A stretch of DNA of 64,000 nt from Sulfurimonas sp. (GTDB taxonomy: Bacteria > Campylobacterota > Campylobacteria > Campylobacterales > Sulfurimonadaceae). The notes under the pieces are model-generated. The model was not told the origin of the DNA and made no database searches. It saw nothing but the letters and a program-made list of their open reading frames with translations. The stretch lies in NCBI GenBank assembly GCA_027082875.1, contig JALWTK010000086.1, forward strand, positions 1 to 64,000. Reading direction: 5' to 3'. Position 1 is the first letter of the stretch, and each line of letters opens with the position of its first letter. The position numbers and the translations under genes are program-made. This document shows positions 18,350 to 27,900 of this stretch, piece by piece.

Positions 18350-19353
18350 TATTTAGCCTTTTTAAGAAAGTAAAATTTTGCGATACTTATTACCGCAAAA
18401 GAGATAATGAAAAGGATAAGTGCAAGATAGAAAAGTGCAGACTCACCAAGCCCACTTGCCTCACCAAAGTTATTTGCCATAGCAACAGGGATAGAAATAG
18501 TAGGATCTGTAATCTTCTGAGGCAGTACAAATATAGATCCGATAAGAAACGCCACCGCCATAGTCTCACCAAGAGCACGACCAAGAGCTAAGATGATAGA
18601 GCCGATGATACCCACCTTAGAGTATGGAAAGATGATATCTTTGATGACCTCAAACTTTGTAGCACCGAGTGCATAAGCAGACTCTTTTAGTACTGCTGGT
18701 GTTGTATTCATACTATCACGAGTAATAGCTGCCATAAATGGAAGTATCATAACACCTAGAACCAGTCCAGCCGTTAAAAGTGAGACCTGATACCCACCAA
18801 ACATATCAGCGATGATAGGTGCGAAATAGTAAAGACCCCACATACCAAAGATGATAGATGGAATAGCTGCTAGAAGCTCTATAGCAATTCCTACAACATT
18901 TGAGATATTTTTCGGTGCTATCTCTGCTAAGAAGACTGCAATACCCATAGCGATAGGAAGGGCAAATACAAGAGCGATAAGAGTAGTAAGAAGTGTCCCT
19001 ACAATAGGCACAAGACCACCATAGATAGTCTTTGTAGTAACATCATCGTCTTCATCATCAAGCATCATATCATCATCTTCATCATCAAGCATCATATCAT
19101 CTTCATCTTCTATACTGGCATCTTTAACTTCACTACTTGCTTTGTCACTCATATTTGTAGAGGGTGTTACAGCGGTAGAAGAAGAGATCTCTATAGGAAC
19201 TTCTTTGTTCCAATCAGGGTTAGTAATAAAGTCAAACCCAAACTCATCAATAGCGGGTTTAGCAGCACTGTAGAGGGTAATGAAGATACCAACAAGAAGT
19301 ACAAAGACAAGTGATGCACTCGAAAGTGCAAGTTTTTGAAAGATTTTTTCCAT
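18349..19353 (-). CDS. pstC: Phosphate ABC transporter permease PstC with an acidic repeat insert
   Basis: The 334-residue permease has six helices and the EAA loop LKESAYALGATKFEVIKDIIFPYSKVGIIGS. Between helix 1 (about 10-30) and helix 2 (about 120-140) lies an unusually long extracytoplasmic loop with nearly uninterrupted D/E, containing a 9-residue repeat (DDEDDDMML). This insert is encoded by 27-bp tandem repeats (19042-19110). A Pho-box promoter lies directly upstream (19388-19421), so pstC-A-B-phoU can be transcribed independently of pstS. Confidence 0.93.
   Translation of the reverse strand: MEKIFQKLALSSASLVFVLLVGIFITLYSAAKPAIDEFGFDFITNPDWNKEVPIEISSSTAVTPSTNMSDKASSEVKDASIEDEDDMMLDDEDDDMMLDDEDDDVTTKTIYGGLVPIVGTLLTTLIALVFALPIAMGIAVFLAEIAPKNISNVVGIAIELLAAIPSIIFGMWGLYYFAPIIADMFGGYQVSLLTAGLVLGVMILPFMAAITRDSMNTTPAVLKESAYALGATKFEVIKDIIFPYSKVGIIGSIILALGRALGETMAVAFLIGSIFVLPQKITDPTISIPVAMANNFGEASGLGESALFYLALILFIISFAVISIAKFYFLKKAK
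19042..19110. repeat. 27-bp tandem repeats inside pstC
   Basis: Two copies of a 27-bp unit (19042-19068 and 19069-19095) differ by one base, followed by a partial third copy. They are in frame and encode DDEDDDMML units, so changes in copy number would lengthen or shorten the acidic loop without breaking the gene. Confidence 0.8.
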
Positions 19354-19387
19354 ATATTTTTAAGCCTATTGTAAAATAAAGTATGGA

Positions 19388-19421
19388 ATTTTACTAAAAT
19401 TTGATTACGTTAAGGTTACAA
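19388..19421 (-). promoter_or_regulatory. Pho-box promoter of pstC
   Basis: On the minus strand TGTAACCTTAACGTAATC (19420-19403) gives two half-sites with an 11-bp period. Nine bp further is a -10-like TAAAAT (19393-19388), and the pstC ATG follows 35 bp later. This is the same geometry as at pstS, the porin, the regulator pair and the lipoprotein. Confidence 0.75.
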
Positions 19422-19424
19422 GAG

Positions 19425-21092
19425 TTAAAAGAACTCCATATCTCCATCATCTTCGGGCAGAACACTAGGCTCAAGAGACATCTCAATCTGTGCAATATTT
19501 GAGTAAAATGACTTATCCATATAGTGAATATCTTCTGCTGTTTTTTCTTCAAGCACAGTGCGTTTCCACTCTAAAAGATCAGAAATAAGTCCTCTCATGA
19601 GAAGCAGAAGCATCTCACTATTTTCATCAAGAGTATACTCTGTAAGTTTTTGTCCTAAGAGCATGAGAGAGTAACTCAAATCTTTAAATTCAAAGAGAGG
19701 GTTAAGCACTCTTGTATATCCTGCAAAAAAGTGGATCAGGGCTGCATTCATCTCTATTGAGTACTCATTTGTGTAGTTTATCATCTCCACATCACGTTCA
19801 AGTTCATGAAGTTCATCATAGACTTCAGGATCAAGGTCTATCTCACTAAAGTAACTTTCTGCAGAGGTTTCAAGACTCTCTTTTTCTACTTTTATACTTA
19901 GCTCTTCCTCTTTTTGTACAGAATCGATACACTTATGCTCATGTTGAAATTTGTAAGACATATCTATAAAGTAACGCAAGGCATCTGCTAGATCGATAGA
20001 AGCTATGTTGAAGGTCTTAACATTTTCATCCTCAGCATAAAGATGAGCAGACCAGTGCTCAAATGCTTCAAGTAAAAAGAGGAAAATATCCTCTAAGTCT
20101 TGATCTTTTTTCACAAGAAGATAAGCAATAGTTCCCGCTACACTGAGCTCATAGATAGCCTCAAGGTGTTCATGAATCTCTTTTAAACCACTAATATCAG
20201 TTATCTGCTCTTTAAATTGATAAAGAGCAGTAGTAAAAGTAGTCACTTTTAGATCGTTTGCTGGTTCATCCATCATCTCAAATGCAGCAATATGAAGTGC
20301 TGTAGTGAGATTTCCTGATAGCAACATCTTATCTTGAAGTTTTCTAAAGCTGGAGTTATCGTTGAGTCTTGAGCTCTTTTCCATCTCTTTGCTTGTTTTT
20401 ATAAGTTTAGAGAGGGCAAGTTCATGTGTAGTAGAGAAATGAGCATCGAGCTTGAGCTTCTCACTCTCTAAAGATTTAAAGTGAATTTTCCCTATTTTAT
20501 TAAAGAGGTAGTTTACTTTTTGTTTTTTACTATTTATCTCATTATAAAAATCTAATTCACTTTGTGTTATCTCTACACAGAAGATTTTATGTACTTTTTT
20601 ACGAGAACTAACATTGAGCTGATCTAAAAAAACAAGATAACTACTCGACTCTTTTTCTATAAAAACACGGTACTTATTTGTAGCATACTCTGTTTTTTCT
20701 ACATAACAGGGATCAAACTGAGAGTACTCATAATGGTTTATATACTTAGAAAAGACCTCTTTTTCATCAATATTACACGAGGTAAAGTAGGTATCAAGAT
20801 GTCTATTTGTCGCACCAAAACGGCGTTTACCAAGTGTAGAAAATAGATGCCTTCTTCTCTCTCTATCATCAATACAGATATTTGCTATTTCAAGATAGTA
20901 TGCTCTATCTACTTTTATGTTTACCTGTCTTAAAGAGATGGTTGTATCATCATTTTTCTGATACTGAATATATTGTGCAAAGTGCTTTGAGGCATTCTCT
21001 TCACTAATATATAGGATATTCTCGAGAGCTTCATAAGAGCTCGCAGTAGCAGGTGTTTGAAAAGAAAAAGTGTGAGATAGATTTTTATTCAT
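19425..21092 (-). CDS. Uncharacterised 555-residue protein between pstS and pstC
   Basis: I do not recognise a family. The protein has no signal peptide or membrane helix, so it is probably cytoplasmic. It is predicted mostly helical and acidic, with a C-terminus ending LPEDDGDMEFF. A central part (about residues 240-400) looks like a helical-bundle repeat. It lies 33 bp after pstS with no promoter box between, so it should be induced with pstS. The pstC Pho box starts right after its stop. No strong ribosome site precedes its ATG. A role in phosphate signalling or storage is only inferred from position. Confidence 0.75.
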   Translation of the reverse strand: MNKNLSHTFSFQTPATASSYEALENILYISEENASKHFAQYIQYQKNDDTTISLRQVNIKVDRAYYLEIANICIDDRERRRHLFSTLGKRRFGATNRHLDTYFTSCNIDEKEVFSKYINHYEYSQFDPCYVEKTEYATNKYRVFIEKESSSYLVFLDQLNVSSRKKVHKIFCVEITQSELDFYNEINSKKQKVNYLFNKIGKIHFKSLESEKLKLDAHFSTTHELALSKLIKTSKEMEKSSRLNDNSSFRKLQDKMLLSGNLTTALHIAAFEMMDEPANDLKVTTFTTALYQFKEQITDISGLKEIHEHLEAIYELSVAGTIAYLLVKKDQDLEDIFLFLLEAFEHWSAHLYAEDENVKTFNIASIDLADALRYFIDMSYKFQHEHKCIDSVQKEEELSIKVEKESLETSAESYFSEIDLDPEVYDELHELERDVEMINYTNEYSIEMNAALIHFFAGYTRVLNPLFEFKDLSYSLMLLGQKLTEYTLDENSEMLLLLMRGLISDLLEWKRTVLEEKTAEDIHYMDKSFYSNIAQIEMSLEPSVLPEDDGDMEFF

Positions 21093-21116
21093 AAGTGAGA
21101 TTCTACACCAACTTGA

Positions 21117-21145
21117 CTGAAGGGATTATTTAATCCCTTTCTCAG
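21117..21145 (-). promoter_or_regulatory. Stem-loop spanning the pstS stop codon
   Basis: AAGGGATT (21120-21127) pairs with AATCCCTT (21132-21139), extended outward by CTGA/TCAG with a small bulge. The pstS stop codon lies inside the structure. It has no T-run, so it resembles a stabilising or attenuating hairpin that would raise pstS mRNA over the downstream 555-residue gene, rather than a full terminator. Confidence 0.55.
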
Positions 21146-22130
21146 TCCAGTATGCTCTAATTTTAGTAGTTAAAGTCTCAGGTAGTGGTACAAAACCTAA
21201 ACCTTTTGCTATATCTTGACCATTTGTATAAGCCCAGTCATAAAATGCAGTCACTTTTTTATCTGTAGCAGCTTTTTCAACAGGTACAAGAATGAAAGTT
21301 GCCGCTACCATAGGGTAAGACTCCGCACCTTTAGGGTCAGCTATCACAGAATAAAAGTCTTTCTTTGGATCAAGTGTCGCTTTTGCAGCAGCTGTTTGAA
21401 AGCTCTTAAGTGTTGGCTTGATGAAGTTACCTTCACGGTTCTCTACTATTGCCATTGCAATGTCGTTGTTCTTAGCATCTGCATAGTCAATGTAACCAAC
21501 TGAGTACTTAGTCTGCTTAAGAAGTGCAGCGACACCAGAGTTTGTCTTTCCACCGATATGGTGATCACCAGGCCAACTTAATGACTTCTTCGCACCATAA
21601 GTTTTTCTCCAAGTCTTGCTTACTTTTGAGAGGTAATAAGTGAAGTTATATGTAGTACCTGAACCATCTGCACGGTGTACAAAAGTAAGCTTTTCGTGTG
21701 GAAGTTTCAACCCTGCATTTGCTTTAGTGATAAGTGCATCATCCCAGTACTTGATTGTTCCACTTGCTATTGCAACAGTTGCAGCACGAGAGAGTTTAAG
21801 TCCACTTACACCTGGAAGGTTGTAACCCATAGCGATAGCCCCAACTACACCAGGAAATTGGTAAAGACCATTTTTCTTTAACACTTTTGGACTAAGTGGC
21901 TTGTCTGTTCCTGCAAAGTCAACTGCACGAGCCTTCGCATCTTTAATACCTTTAGATGAACCTTTTTTAATGTAGTCAACTCTGATACCAGTATCTTTAT
22001 TATAAGCCTTTAACCATTTTTGGTAAACACTATAAGGAAAAGAAGCACCGCTTCCTTTGATGATGTCGTTTGCACTCACAGATGTAAGTAAAACTGAAGT
22101 AGCTAATGCTGCAGTAATGATTTTTTTCAT
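21126..22130 (-). CDS. pstS: Periplasmic phosphate-binding protein PstS
   Basis: The 334-residue protein has a Sec signal (MKKIITAALATSVLLTSVSA) without a lipobox, so it is a soluble periplasmic protein. Binding-protein features include IKGSGASFPYSVYQKWL, FAGTDKPLSPKVLKKNG and VHRADGSGTTYNFTYYLS, which carry the phosphate ligands. It delivers phosphate to PstC-PstA. It has its own Pho-box promoter and is separated from pstC by the 555-residue gene. Confidence 0.96.
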   Translation of the reverse strand: MKKIITAALATSVLLTSVSANDIIKGSGASFPYSVYQKWLKAYNKDTGIRVDYIKKGSSKGIKDAKARAVDFAGTDKPLSPKVLKKNGLYQFPGVVGAIAMGYNLPGVSGLKLSRAATVAIASGTIKYWDDALITKANAGLKLPHEKLTFVHRADGSGTTYNFTYYLSKVSKTWRKTYGAKKSLSWPGDHHIGGKTNSGVAALLKQTKYSVGYIDYADAKNNDIAMAIVENREGNFIKPTLKSFQTAAAKATLDPKKDFYSVIADPKGAESYPMVAATFILVPVEKAATDKKVTAFYDWAYTNGQDIAKGLGFVPLPETLTTKIRAYWTEKGIK

Positions 22131-22161
22131 TTTGTCTTCCTATTTATTTTTAAGTTGCCGA

Positions 22162-22195
22162 ATTATAAAAAGTCTTGGTTGCGTTTTGGTTACAC
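22162..22195 (-). promoter_or_regulatory. Pho-box promoter of pstS
   Basis: On the minus strand TGTAACCAAAACGCAACC (22194-22177) has an 11-bp period. A perfect TATAAT follows 9 bp later (22167-22162). The pstS ATG is 32 bp beyond. The box occupies the -35 position, as PhoB boxes do in E. coli. Confidence 0.78.
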
Positions 22196-22206
22196 AATGA
22201 AATAAA

Positions 22207-22241
22207 CTTGTAATCAAAGTGTAATCGAGAGACTCTACAAT
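22207..22241 (+). promoter_or_regulatory. Pho-box promoter of the porin gene
   Basis: On the plus strand TGTAATCAAAGTGTAATC (22209-22226) has an 11-bp period, with -10 TACAAT at 22236-22241, 9 bp later. It points away from the pstS box, so the two genes have back-to-back Pho promoters in a 143-bp region. Confidence 0.78.
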
Positions 22242-22273
22242 GTCACCAACAATTTAAAACACAGGAATTAAAA

Positions 22274-23455
22274 ATGAAAAAAATCGTTCTTTCTACACTA
22301 ACTGCACTTTCGTTAGCTTCAGTTGCTGCAAATGCTACAGACTTATACCAAGATGCAAATGGGCAAGTGTTTACTTCAGCTGCTGAGGGTCGTACACTTG
22401 TTGAAGATAAATCTGTATCAGTATTCGGTAAAGCAGATAAGTTTAAATTTAGTGGTCAAACATTTATAGGGTATAAATCTACTAGTTTTAAAAATGACAA
22501 CGGGGTGACACCAAGAGACAATACACAAGATTTTGAAATCCGTCGTGGTTATTTTCAACTTAAAGCATATCTTTTAGATGATCCTAAATCATACTATCGT
22601 GTAACATTTGATTTAAAGAACAACTCTAGTTTTGATACAAATAGTTTAGCAGTTCGAGCAAAATATGCTTACTTAAATTTAAACGAAGTGCTTCCCGCTA
22701 CAAGCCTTGAAATTGGTTTGGCTCACCGTCCTTGGCATGATTATGAAGAGCACAACTCATGGTTATATAGAAGTATTTCTGAAGTTCTTATAGAAAACCA
22801 CAACTCTGCACACTTGAGTTCATCAGCTGATTACGGTGTGATGGCAAAAACAAGAACAAAATTCTTAGATGCTGATATTGGTGTATTTAATGGTGAAGGT
22901 TACCATGGAAAACAAAATTCAAATGGTATGAGTTTAGAGTGGAGATTTACTGGTCACCTCCTTGGGACAGCGGGACATCCTGATAAAAATACTTACTTTG
23001 ATGCTTCGTTCTTTGGTCAGTTAAACCAGAAGCATTCTCATAATACGACGACAAACAAAGATGATGATTTACACTTTTATGGTCTACACACTGTTTTCAA
23101 TATGCCAGCATTCTTAGCTTCTGCTCAGTATGTTACTTCTGATAACACATCAACAGACGCAGCACCATCAAAAGGCTCAGGTAATGGCTATAGTGCAAAT
23201 ATAGAGGGACGTCTAGGTACTGAACATCAGTACAAAGCATTTGCAAAGTATGATAACTGGACACCAGATGCTCCAACAGGAACAGCAACAAACACTCGTA
23301 GAACTTACATAGCAGGTGCTGCATGGAAGATGAACAAAAATGTTGAGTGGGTAGCGAATATCACACAAAATGATAATGACAACAATGCTTATGCTTCTTC
23401 TTCAAGTACTGCAAACAGTACAGCATATATGCTTACAACAGAGATTAATTTCTAG
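22274..23455 (+). CDS. OprO/OprP-type (phosphate-selective) porin
   Basis: The 393-residue protein has a signal peptide (MKKIVLSTLTALSLASVAANA) and a beta-barrel pattern ending in the outer-membrane signature TTEINF with C-terminal Phe. FEIRRGYFQLKAYLLDDPKSYYRVTFDLKN resembles the OprO/OprP family. Its divergent promoter carries a Pho box. Passage of phosphate or polyphosphate across the outer membrane is the likely role, but selectivity cannot be read from sequence. A strong terminator follows. Confidence 0.85.
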   Translation: MKKIVLSTLTALSLASVAANATDLYQDANGQVFTSAAEGRTLVEDKSVSVFGKADKFKFSGQTFIGYKSTSFKNDNGVTPRDNTQDFEIRRGYFQLKAYLLDDPKSYYRVTFDLKNNSSFDTNSLAVRAKYAYLNLNEVLPATSLEIGLAHRPWHDYEEHNSWLYRSISEVLIENHNSAHLSSSADYGVMAKTRTKFLDADIGVFNGEGYHGKQNSNGMSLEWRFTGHLLGTAGHPDKNTYFDASFFGQLNQKHSHNTTTNKDDDLHFYGLHTVFNMPAFLASAQYVTSDNTSTDAAPSKGSGNGYSANIEGRLGTEHQYKAFAKYDNWTPDAPTGTATNTRRTYIAGAAWKMNKNVEWVANITQNDNDNNAYASSSSTANSTAYMLTTEINF

Positions 23456-23495
23456 TCTCTTCAAACAAAACAAATTTCAAATTTCATTTCTCCAT

Positions 23496-23525
23496 AAAAG
23501 TCGGTTTTTACCGACTTTTTCTTTC
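23496..23525. terminator. Bidirectional terminator between porin and response-regulator genes
   Basis: AAAAGTCGGT (23496-23505), TTTT loop, ACCGACTTTT (23510-23519), then TCTTTC. The A-run on one side and T-run on the other make it work in both directions for the convergent genes. Confidence 0.88.
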
Positions 23526-23539
23526 AAAAAATAATAATT

Positions 23540-24220
23540 TTATGCTACCAAATAGCCTACACCACGAATAGTTTTAATATACTCTTTATCCTTAGCCGGA
23601 TCTATCTTTTCTTTTAAACGCTTGATAGCGACATTGACAGTTTTTGGGTGAATGTTCTCAGTATCTTTCCAAACATACTTGAGTAAAAACTCTCTATCTA
23701 AAACCTTACCTTTGTTGGTGACTAGTATCTGAAGAAGAGAAGTCTCTAGGTTGGTGAGCATAATCTCAAGCTCTCCTATCTGAACCTTGTGCATATTGAG
23801 ATCAAGCTTCATATCTCTGTACTCTACATTTTCTACAAGCTCTTTTACATCACCTCGAGAGCGCCTAAGAACTGCTTTAACTCGTAAAAGTAACTCTTCT
23901 ATATCAAAAGGTTTAGGAAGGTAATCATCTCCACCTTTTAAAAAGCCCTCTTTTATCTCTTCAGTAGAATTTTTTGCAGAGAGAAAGATTACCGGTGTGT
24001 TGATATTTTTACTTCTGAGCATCTCCACATAGTAACTCCCCTCAATATCAGGAAGGTTTCTATCCATGATGATAAGATCTATCTGCTCCTCCATAAGTAC
24101 TCTACGGACATGTTTTGTATTGAGAAAGCCGAGCACATCATATCCAGCTGCACTCAAGTTGTACTCCAAGAGTTCTAGTATATCGTTATCATCATCTACG
24201 ATGAGTATATGCTCTTTCAT
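23540..24220 (-). CDS. Second orphan OmpR/PhoB-family response regulator
   Basis: The 226-residue protein has a receiver (IVDDDNDILELLEYN, phosphoryl Asp in LIIMDRNLPDIEGS, Lys in YLPKPFDIEEL) and a winged helix with IHPKTVNVAIKRLKEKIDP and TIRGVGYLVA. It is 8 bp downstream of another regulator and has no kinase partner nearby. Its recognition helix is almost identical to that of the pst-linked regulator, so it may bind the same box. It is induced through the Pho box upstream of its partner. Confidence 0.87.
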   Translation of the reverse strand: MKEHILIVDDDNDILELLEYNLSAAGYDVLGFLNTKHVRRVLMEEQIDLIIMDRNLPDIEGSYYVEMLRSKNINTPVIFLSAKNSTEEIKEGFLKGGDDYLPKPFDIEELLLRVKAVLRRSRGDVKELVENVEYRDMKLDLNMHKVQIGELEIMLTNLETSLLQILVTNKGKVLDREFLLKYVWKDTENIHPKTVNVAIKRLKEKIDPAKDKEYIKTIRGVGYLVA

Positions 24221-24228
24221 TTTATTCC

Positions 24229-24903
24229 TTAAGCGAGTTTATAGCCGACACCACGAATGGTCTGGATATAGTTTTTTGTTTTGTCTGGGTCTATTTTTTC
24301 TTTGAGTCGAGTGATAGCTACATTGACTGTTTTGTATTGATTTTCTTGAGCATCTCCCCAAACGGTTTGAAGAAGGTAGTCCCGATCTAAGATATTGTTT
24401 TTATTCATAATAAACTCATGAAGCAGATCAAACTCAAGCTTTGTAATGTTTACTAGCTCTTCACCTACCGTGAGTGTACGAGAGGCATTATCTAAAAGAA
24501 GATCCTTAAAACGAATACTGCTCTCATTTTGCAGAGGATTTGTGCGTTTAAGTATGGACTTTATACGAAGGATAAGCTCTTTCATGTTAAATGGTTTAGT
24601 CATATAGTCATCCCCACCACTTAAAAATCCCTCTTCTATCTCAGACTCTTTATCTTTCGCAGTCAGATAGATAACAGGGATCTGTATGCCATTGTCTCGG
24701 AGTGAAGCTATATACTCACTTCCCTCAACACCAGGTAAGTTTCTATCCATGATGATAAGGTCAATATTTTCCTCTTCAAGCATACTTTCTACTGCTTTTG
24801 TGTTTAAAAAACCAACAACATCAAAGCCCTCTTTGGAGAGGTTATACTCTAAAAGATCAAGAATATCCTCTTCATCTTCAACTATGATAATTTTATAACT
24901 CAT
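24229..24903 (-). CDS. First orphan OmpR/PhoB-family response regulator
   Basis: The 224-residue protein has a receiver (IVEDEEDILDLLEYN, phosphoryl Asp in LIIMDRNLPGVEGS, Lys in YMTKPFNMKEL) and a winged helix with YKTVNVAITRLKEKIDP and TIRGVGYKLA. It heads a two-gene operon with the next regulator and has its own Pho box and -10 in the 82-bp gap after the TonB-dependent receptor gene. Both regulators look intact. Their shared position suggests duplication of the PhoB-type regulator and feedback control. Confidence 0.87.
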   Translation of the reverse strand: MSYKIIIVEDEEDILDLLEYNLSKEGFDVVGFLNTKAVESMLEEENIDLIIMDRNLPGVEGSEYIASLRDNGIQIPVIYLTAKDKESEIEEGFLSGGDDYMTKPFNMKELILRIKSILKRTNPLQNESSIRFKDLLLDNASRTLTVGEELVNITKLEFDLLHEFIMNKNNILDRDYLLQTVWGDAQENQYKTVNVAITRLKEKIDPDKTKNYIQTIRGVGYKLA

Positions 24904-24935
24904 GAGAACCCCTTTCTCTTTACTCTATATCTTTT

Positions 24936-24969
24936 ATTATAGGTACTTTAGATTACTTTTTGGTTACAT
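24936..24969 (-). promoter_or_regulatory. Pho-box promoter of the orphan regulator pair
   Basis: On the minus strand TGTAACCAAAAAGTAATC (24968-24951) has an 11-bp period, and a perfect TATAAT follows 9 bp later (24941-24936). The regulator ATG is 33 bp beyond. The box begins 17 bp after the receptor stop codon. Confidence 0.8.
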
Positions 24970-24985
24970 ATTATAAAGATACTTT

Positions 24986-27900
24986 TTAGTAATTTATATC
25001 CAACTTAAGGGAGTAGTATCTTCCTGGAGTTGTCTGCGAAGTTACCAAATCCCCTTGTGTAAACTTAGCTGTAGAATTGAGCAGATTATATGTTCTAAAA
25101 CGCAGGGCATACCCGAAGATATCCCCATCAGTCTTTTTACTGATATTGTACTTCCAGACAAAGTCAAGTTTTGCAAAAGGCTGTTGGTAGATATCTTTGT
25201 TTTCATCTGTCCCAAGAGAGACTATACGCTCACCAATTTGGTTAAAGAGAAAAAGAGCACTATTACCACTCTCGCTATTGTCGTATCCTAGTGTACAGTT
25301 GAGAACATATGGAGACTGTCCTTGCATAGCTCTCTTTTTTGATGTCAAACGACTTGTAAATTCATTATTTGGATCACTATTAAGGGTGATGCTTGACTCA
25401 ATGAGAGCAATATTTGTTGCAAAGAGTAAGTTTTCAAGGCTCTCACTCACAAAACCGAACTTTTTTCTATAGTCTACTTCTACTCCATAACTTGTTGCAG
25501 AGTCTGCATTTTGGTAGGTCTCTTGAAAGATATTATCCTGAGAATCATCAAGCTTGATCACTTTTTCTATGGGGTTAGTAAACTCCTTAGCAAAGAGTGC
25601 TACTGAGAATATCTCATCTGCTGAGAGATACCACTCATACTTTAGGTCAAGGTGGTTGATGTAAGTTGCTTTAAGATTAGGGTTACCAAAGACAATGTTT
25701 TCAGTCACTGGATCCTTGTATCTGGAGTTACTAAACTCACGAAAGTCAGGTCTACTGACAGTGTTTGCATAAGCAAAACGCAGTTGCATAGCATCATCAT
25801 CAAATCTATAAGTCATTCCAAGACTTGGAAAAAGGTCTGAAGTCTCTAGAGGTGCATATGTTGCAGATGCATCGCTGAGTTGCTGAGAAGAGTTCTCTTG
25901 ACGCACGGATGCAACTACATCAAAGTCATGAGTTATAGAGAGAAGTTGTTTAAGATAGAGTGCTGTTACATCTTGAGTAGCCTTATAGGAGTCTGTATCT
26001 CTATACGAGGCTGAGAACTCTAAATCATTTGCATATTTACTATAGATGGTATCCATATCTTCAGGCATATCATTGAAATTTGTACTACGCATCTTAAAAC
26101 GTCTACTATCAAAATCTCTACTCTTATTATAGATAAAAACACCAGCTTTTGTGTAGTTTTTATTGCCATTAAGTTGAAATGGAAGAGAGAAATCTACTCT
26201 ATAGTTGTTGACTTTATCATCAAGTAAAAAAGAGTAGTACCAGTTTTTTCTATCCCAGTTAAGTCCTGATGTTTGGTGATTGTAGTTTATCTCTACTGTT
26301 CCAGGTTCATCACGAGTTGCCTCAGCACTCTCACCTGCATACTCTATAAGAAGATTGTCAAAGTAACCCTCATCACTACTTGAGAAGTGTATGTTATTTT
26401 TTCCACTAAGCTGATGTGTAGTAAGAGCTTTTTTAACATATTCATAGTATGTTTTTTCTCTATCTTCTGTATTTCCTGTGTAGTTGATGGAGGAAACATT
26501 TGTCCTGTCTTTTATCTGTGTTGAAGTGAAATATGTGTACTTTATTGTGTTGTCTTTAAAGTATGTTGCACCAAGGTTAAGCATACCTGAGTACTCATTA
26601 AGAAATGTTGTCACATCTGTTGTTGTTACATTATCATGGATAACTTTTTTAGAGTTTATATCATAAAAGTATTTGTTATACTCTATGTTATTTGTATCAG
26701 AATCATTTTTGTAGTAAAGTGTTGCAGAGCCTCCCAGTGTAAGGTTTTTCGAGACATCATAGCTTTTACCACCTGTGAGTTCTAGTTTCATACCTGGTGC
26801 TAATGTTCTTGTCTGCAGATTAAGTGTTCTGTAGGCTCTGACATCATCTGTTACAGCACTGCCACCTACACTATTTCCAGCACTCATGACACTTGCAGGA
26901 AGAGGGTTGGCATTTGAACTATTTGTCTGAACACTTTTTCCTGTAGAGTCATTTGCAAGAAGCTCAACCCCTAGTTTGACATACCCCTCATCACTCTTAG
27001 GAATATCCTTGCTTTTTATAAGAACAGTTCCCCCACCAAATGATGCTGGAATATCTCCCGTGTAAGCTTTTTGAATAGTAATGCTCTCAACTACAGAAGT
27101 TGGGAAAATATCGAGTGGCACAACTCTTTTGGTAGGCTCTGGTGAGGGTATATGCAGACCATTAAGCATTACAGTAGAGTATCTATCTCCTAATCCACGG
27201 ACATAGACATACTTTCCACCTACAATAGTAATACCACTCACACGTTTAAGTGCAGATGCTACAGTAGAGTCCCCACTCTTACTAAACTGCTCACTTCCTA
27301 AAACATTTCCAACCGTATCACTATTTTTAAGTGCAGCTAGAGAAGCTGCAACACTCCCCTCGATGTGAGGAGCAAGTACCACAAACTCATCAAGCTCCAT
27401 AGAAGCTGGAGAGAGTGTGACAACTTTAGAGAGAAACTCTTTAGGTAAAACATTTACTGTAATAGTCTGTGCACTAAAATCTTGATGGATGATAGAGAGT
27501 GTCTGTTTTCCTGCCGGTAGCTCAAGAGTAATCTCTCCATTTACATCTGAGTGTGCTTCGATATCACTCCCTTTGATAAAAAGAGTTGCCCCTTTTACCT
27601 TTTTCTTTGTCTCTGATGAAAGTAGTGAGAGCATAAGAGTTCCCTTCTGGACTACTTTTTTCTCTTTTGTACTTGCTACTGCTGTAGACTTTGGTGCTTC
27701 TGCATCTATAAATGCCACACTGTTGTCTTTTTTGAGTGAGACAATTATTTGTGAGTCTCTGTCTGCTTCTACTTTGACATTTTTTCGTACAAAAGCTTGA
27801 GCTTTTCCCTTATGTTTTGCCAGAAGTATTATCTGGTAACTTCCCTCTTTGAGCTTTGAGAAGAAGTAACCATCACTGTCTGTTGCACCTTGTAGAGTAG

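Noticed and set aside
19042-19110. Possible CRISPR-like array
   Set aside because: The 27-bp repeats are contiguous, without spacers, and in frame inside pstC. They encode an acidic loop.
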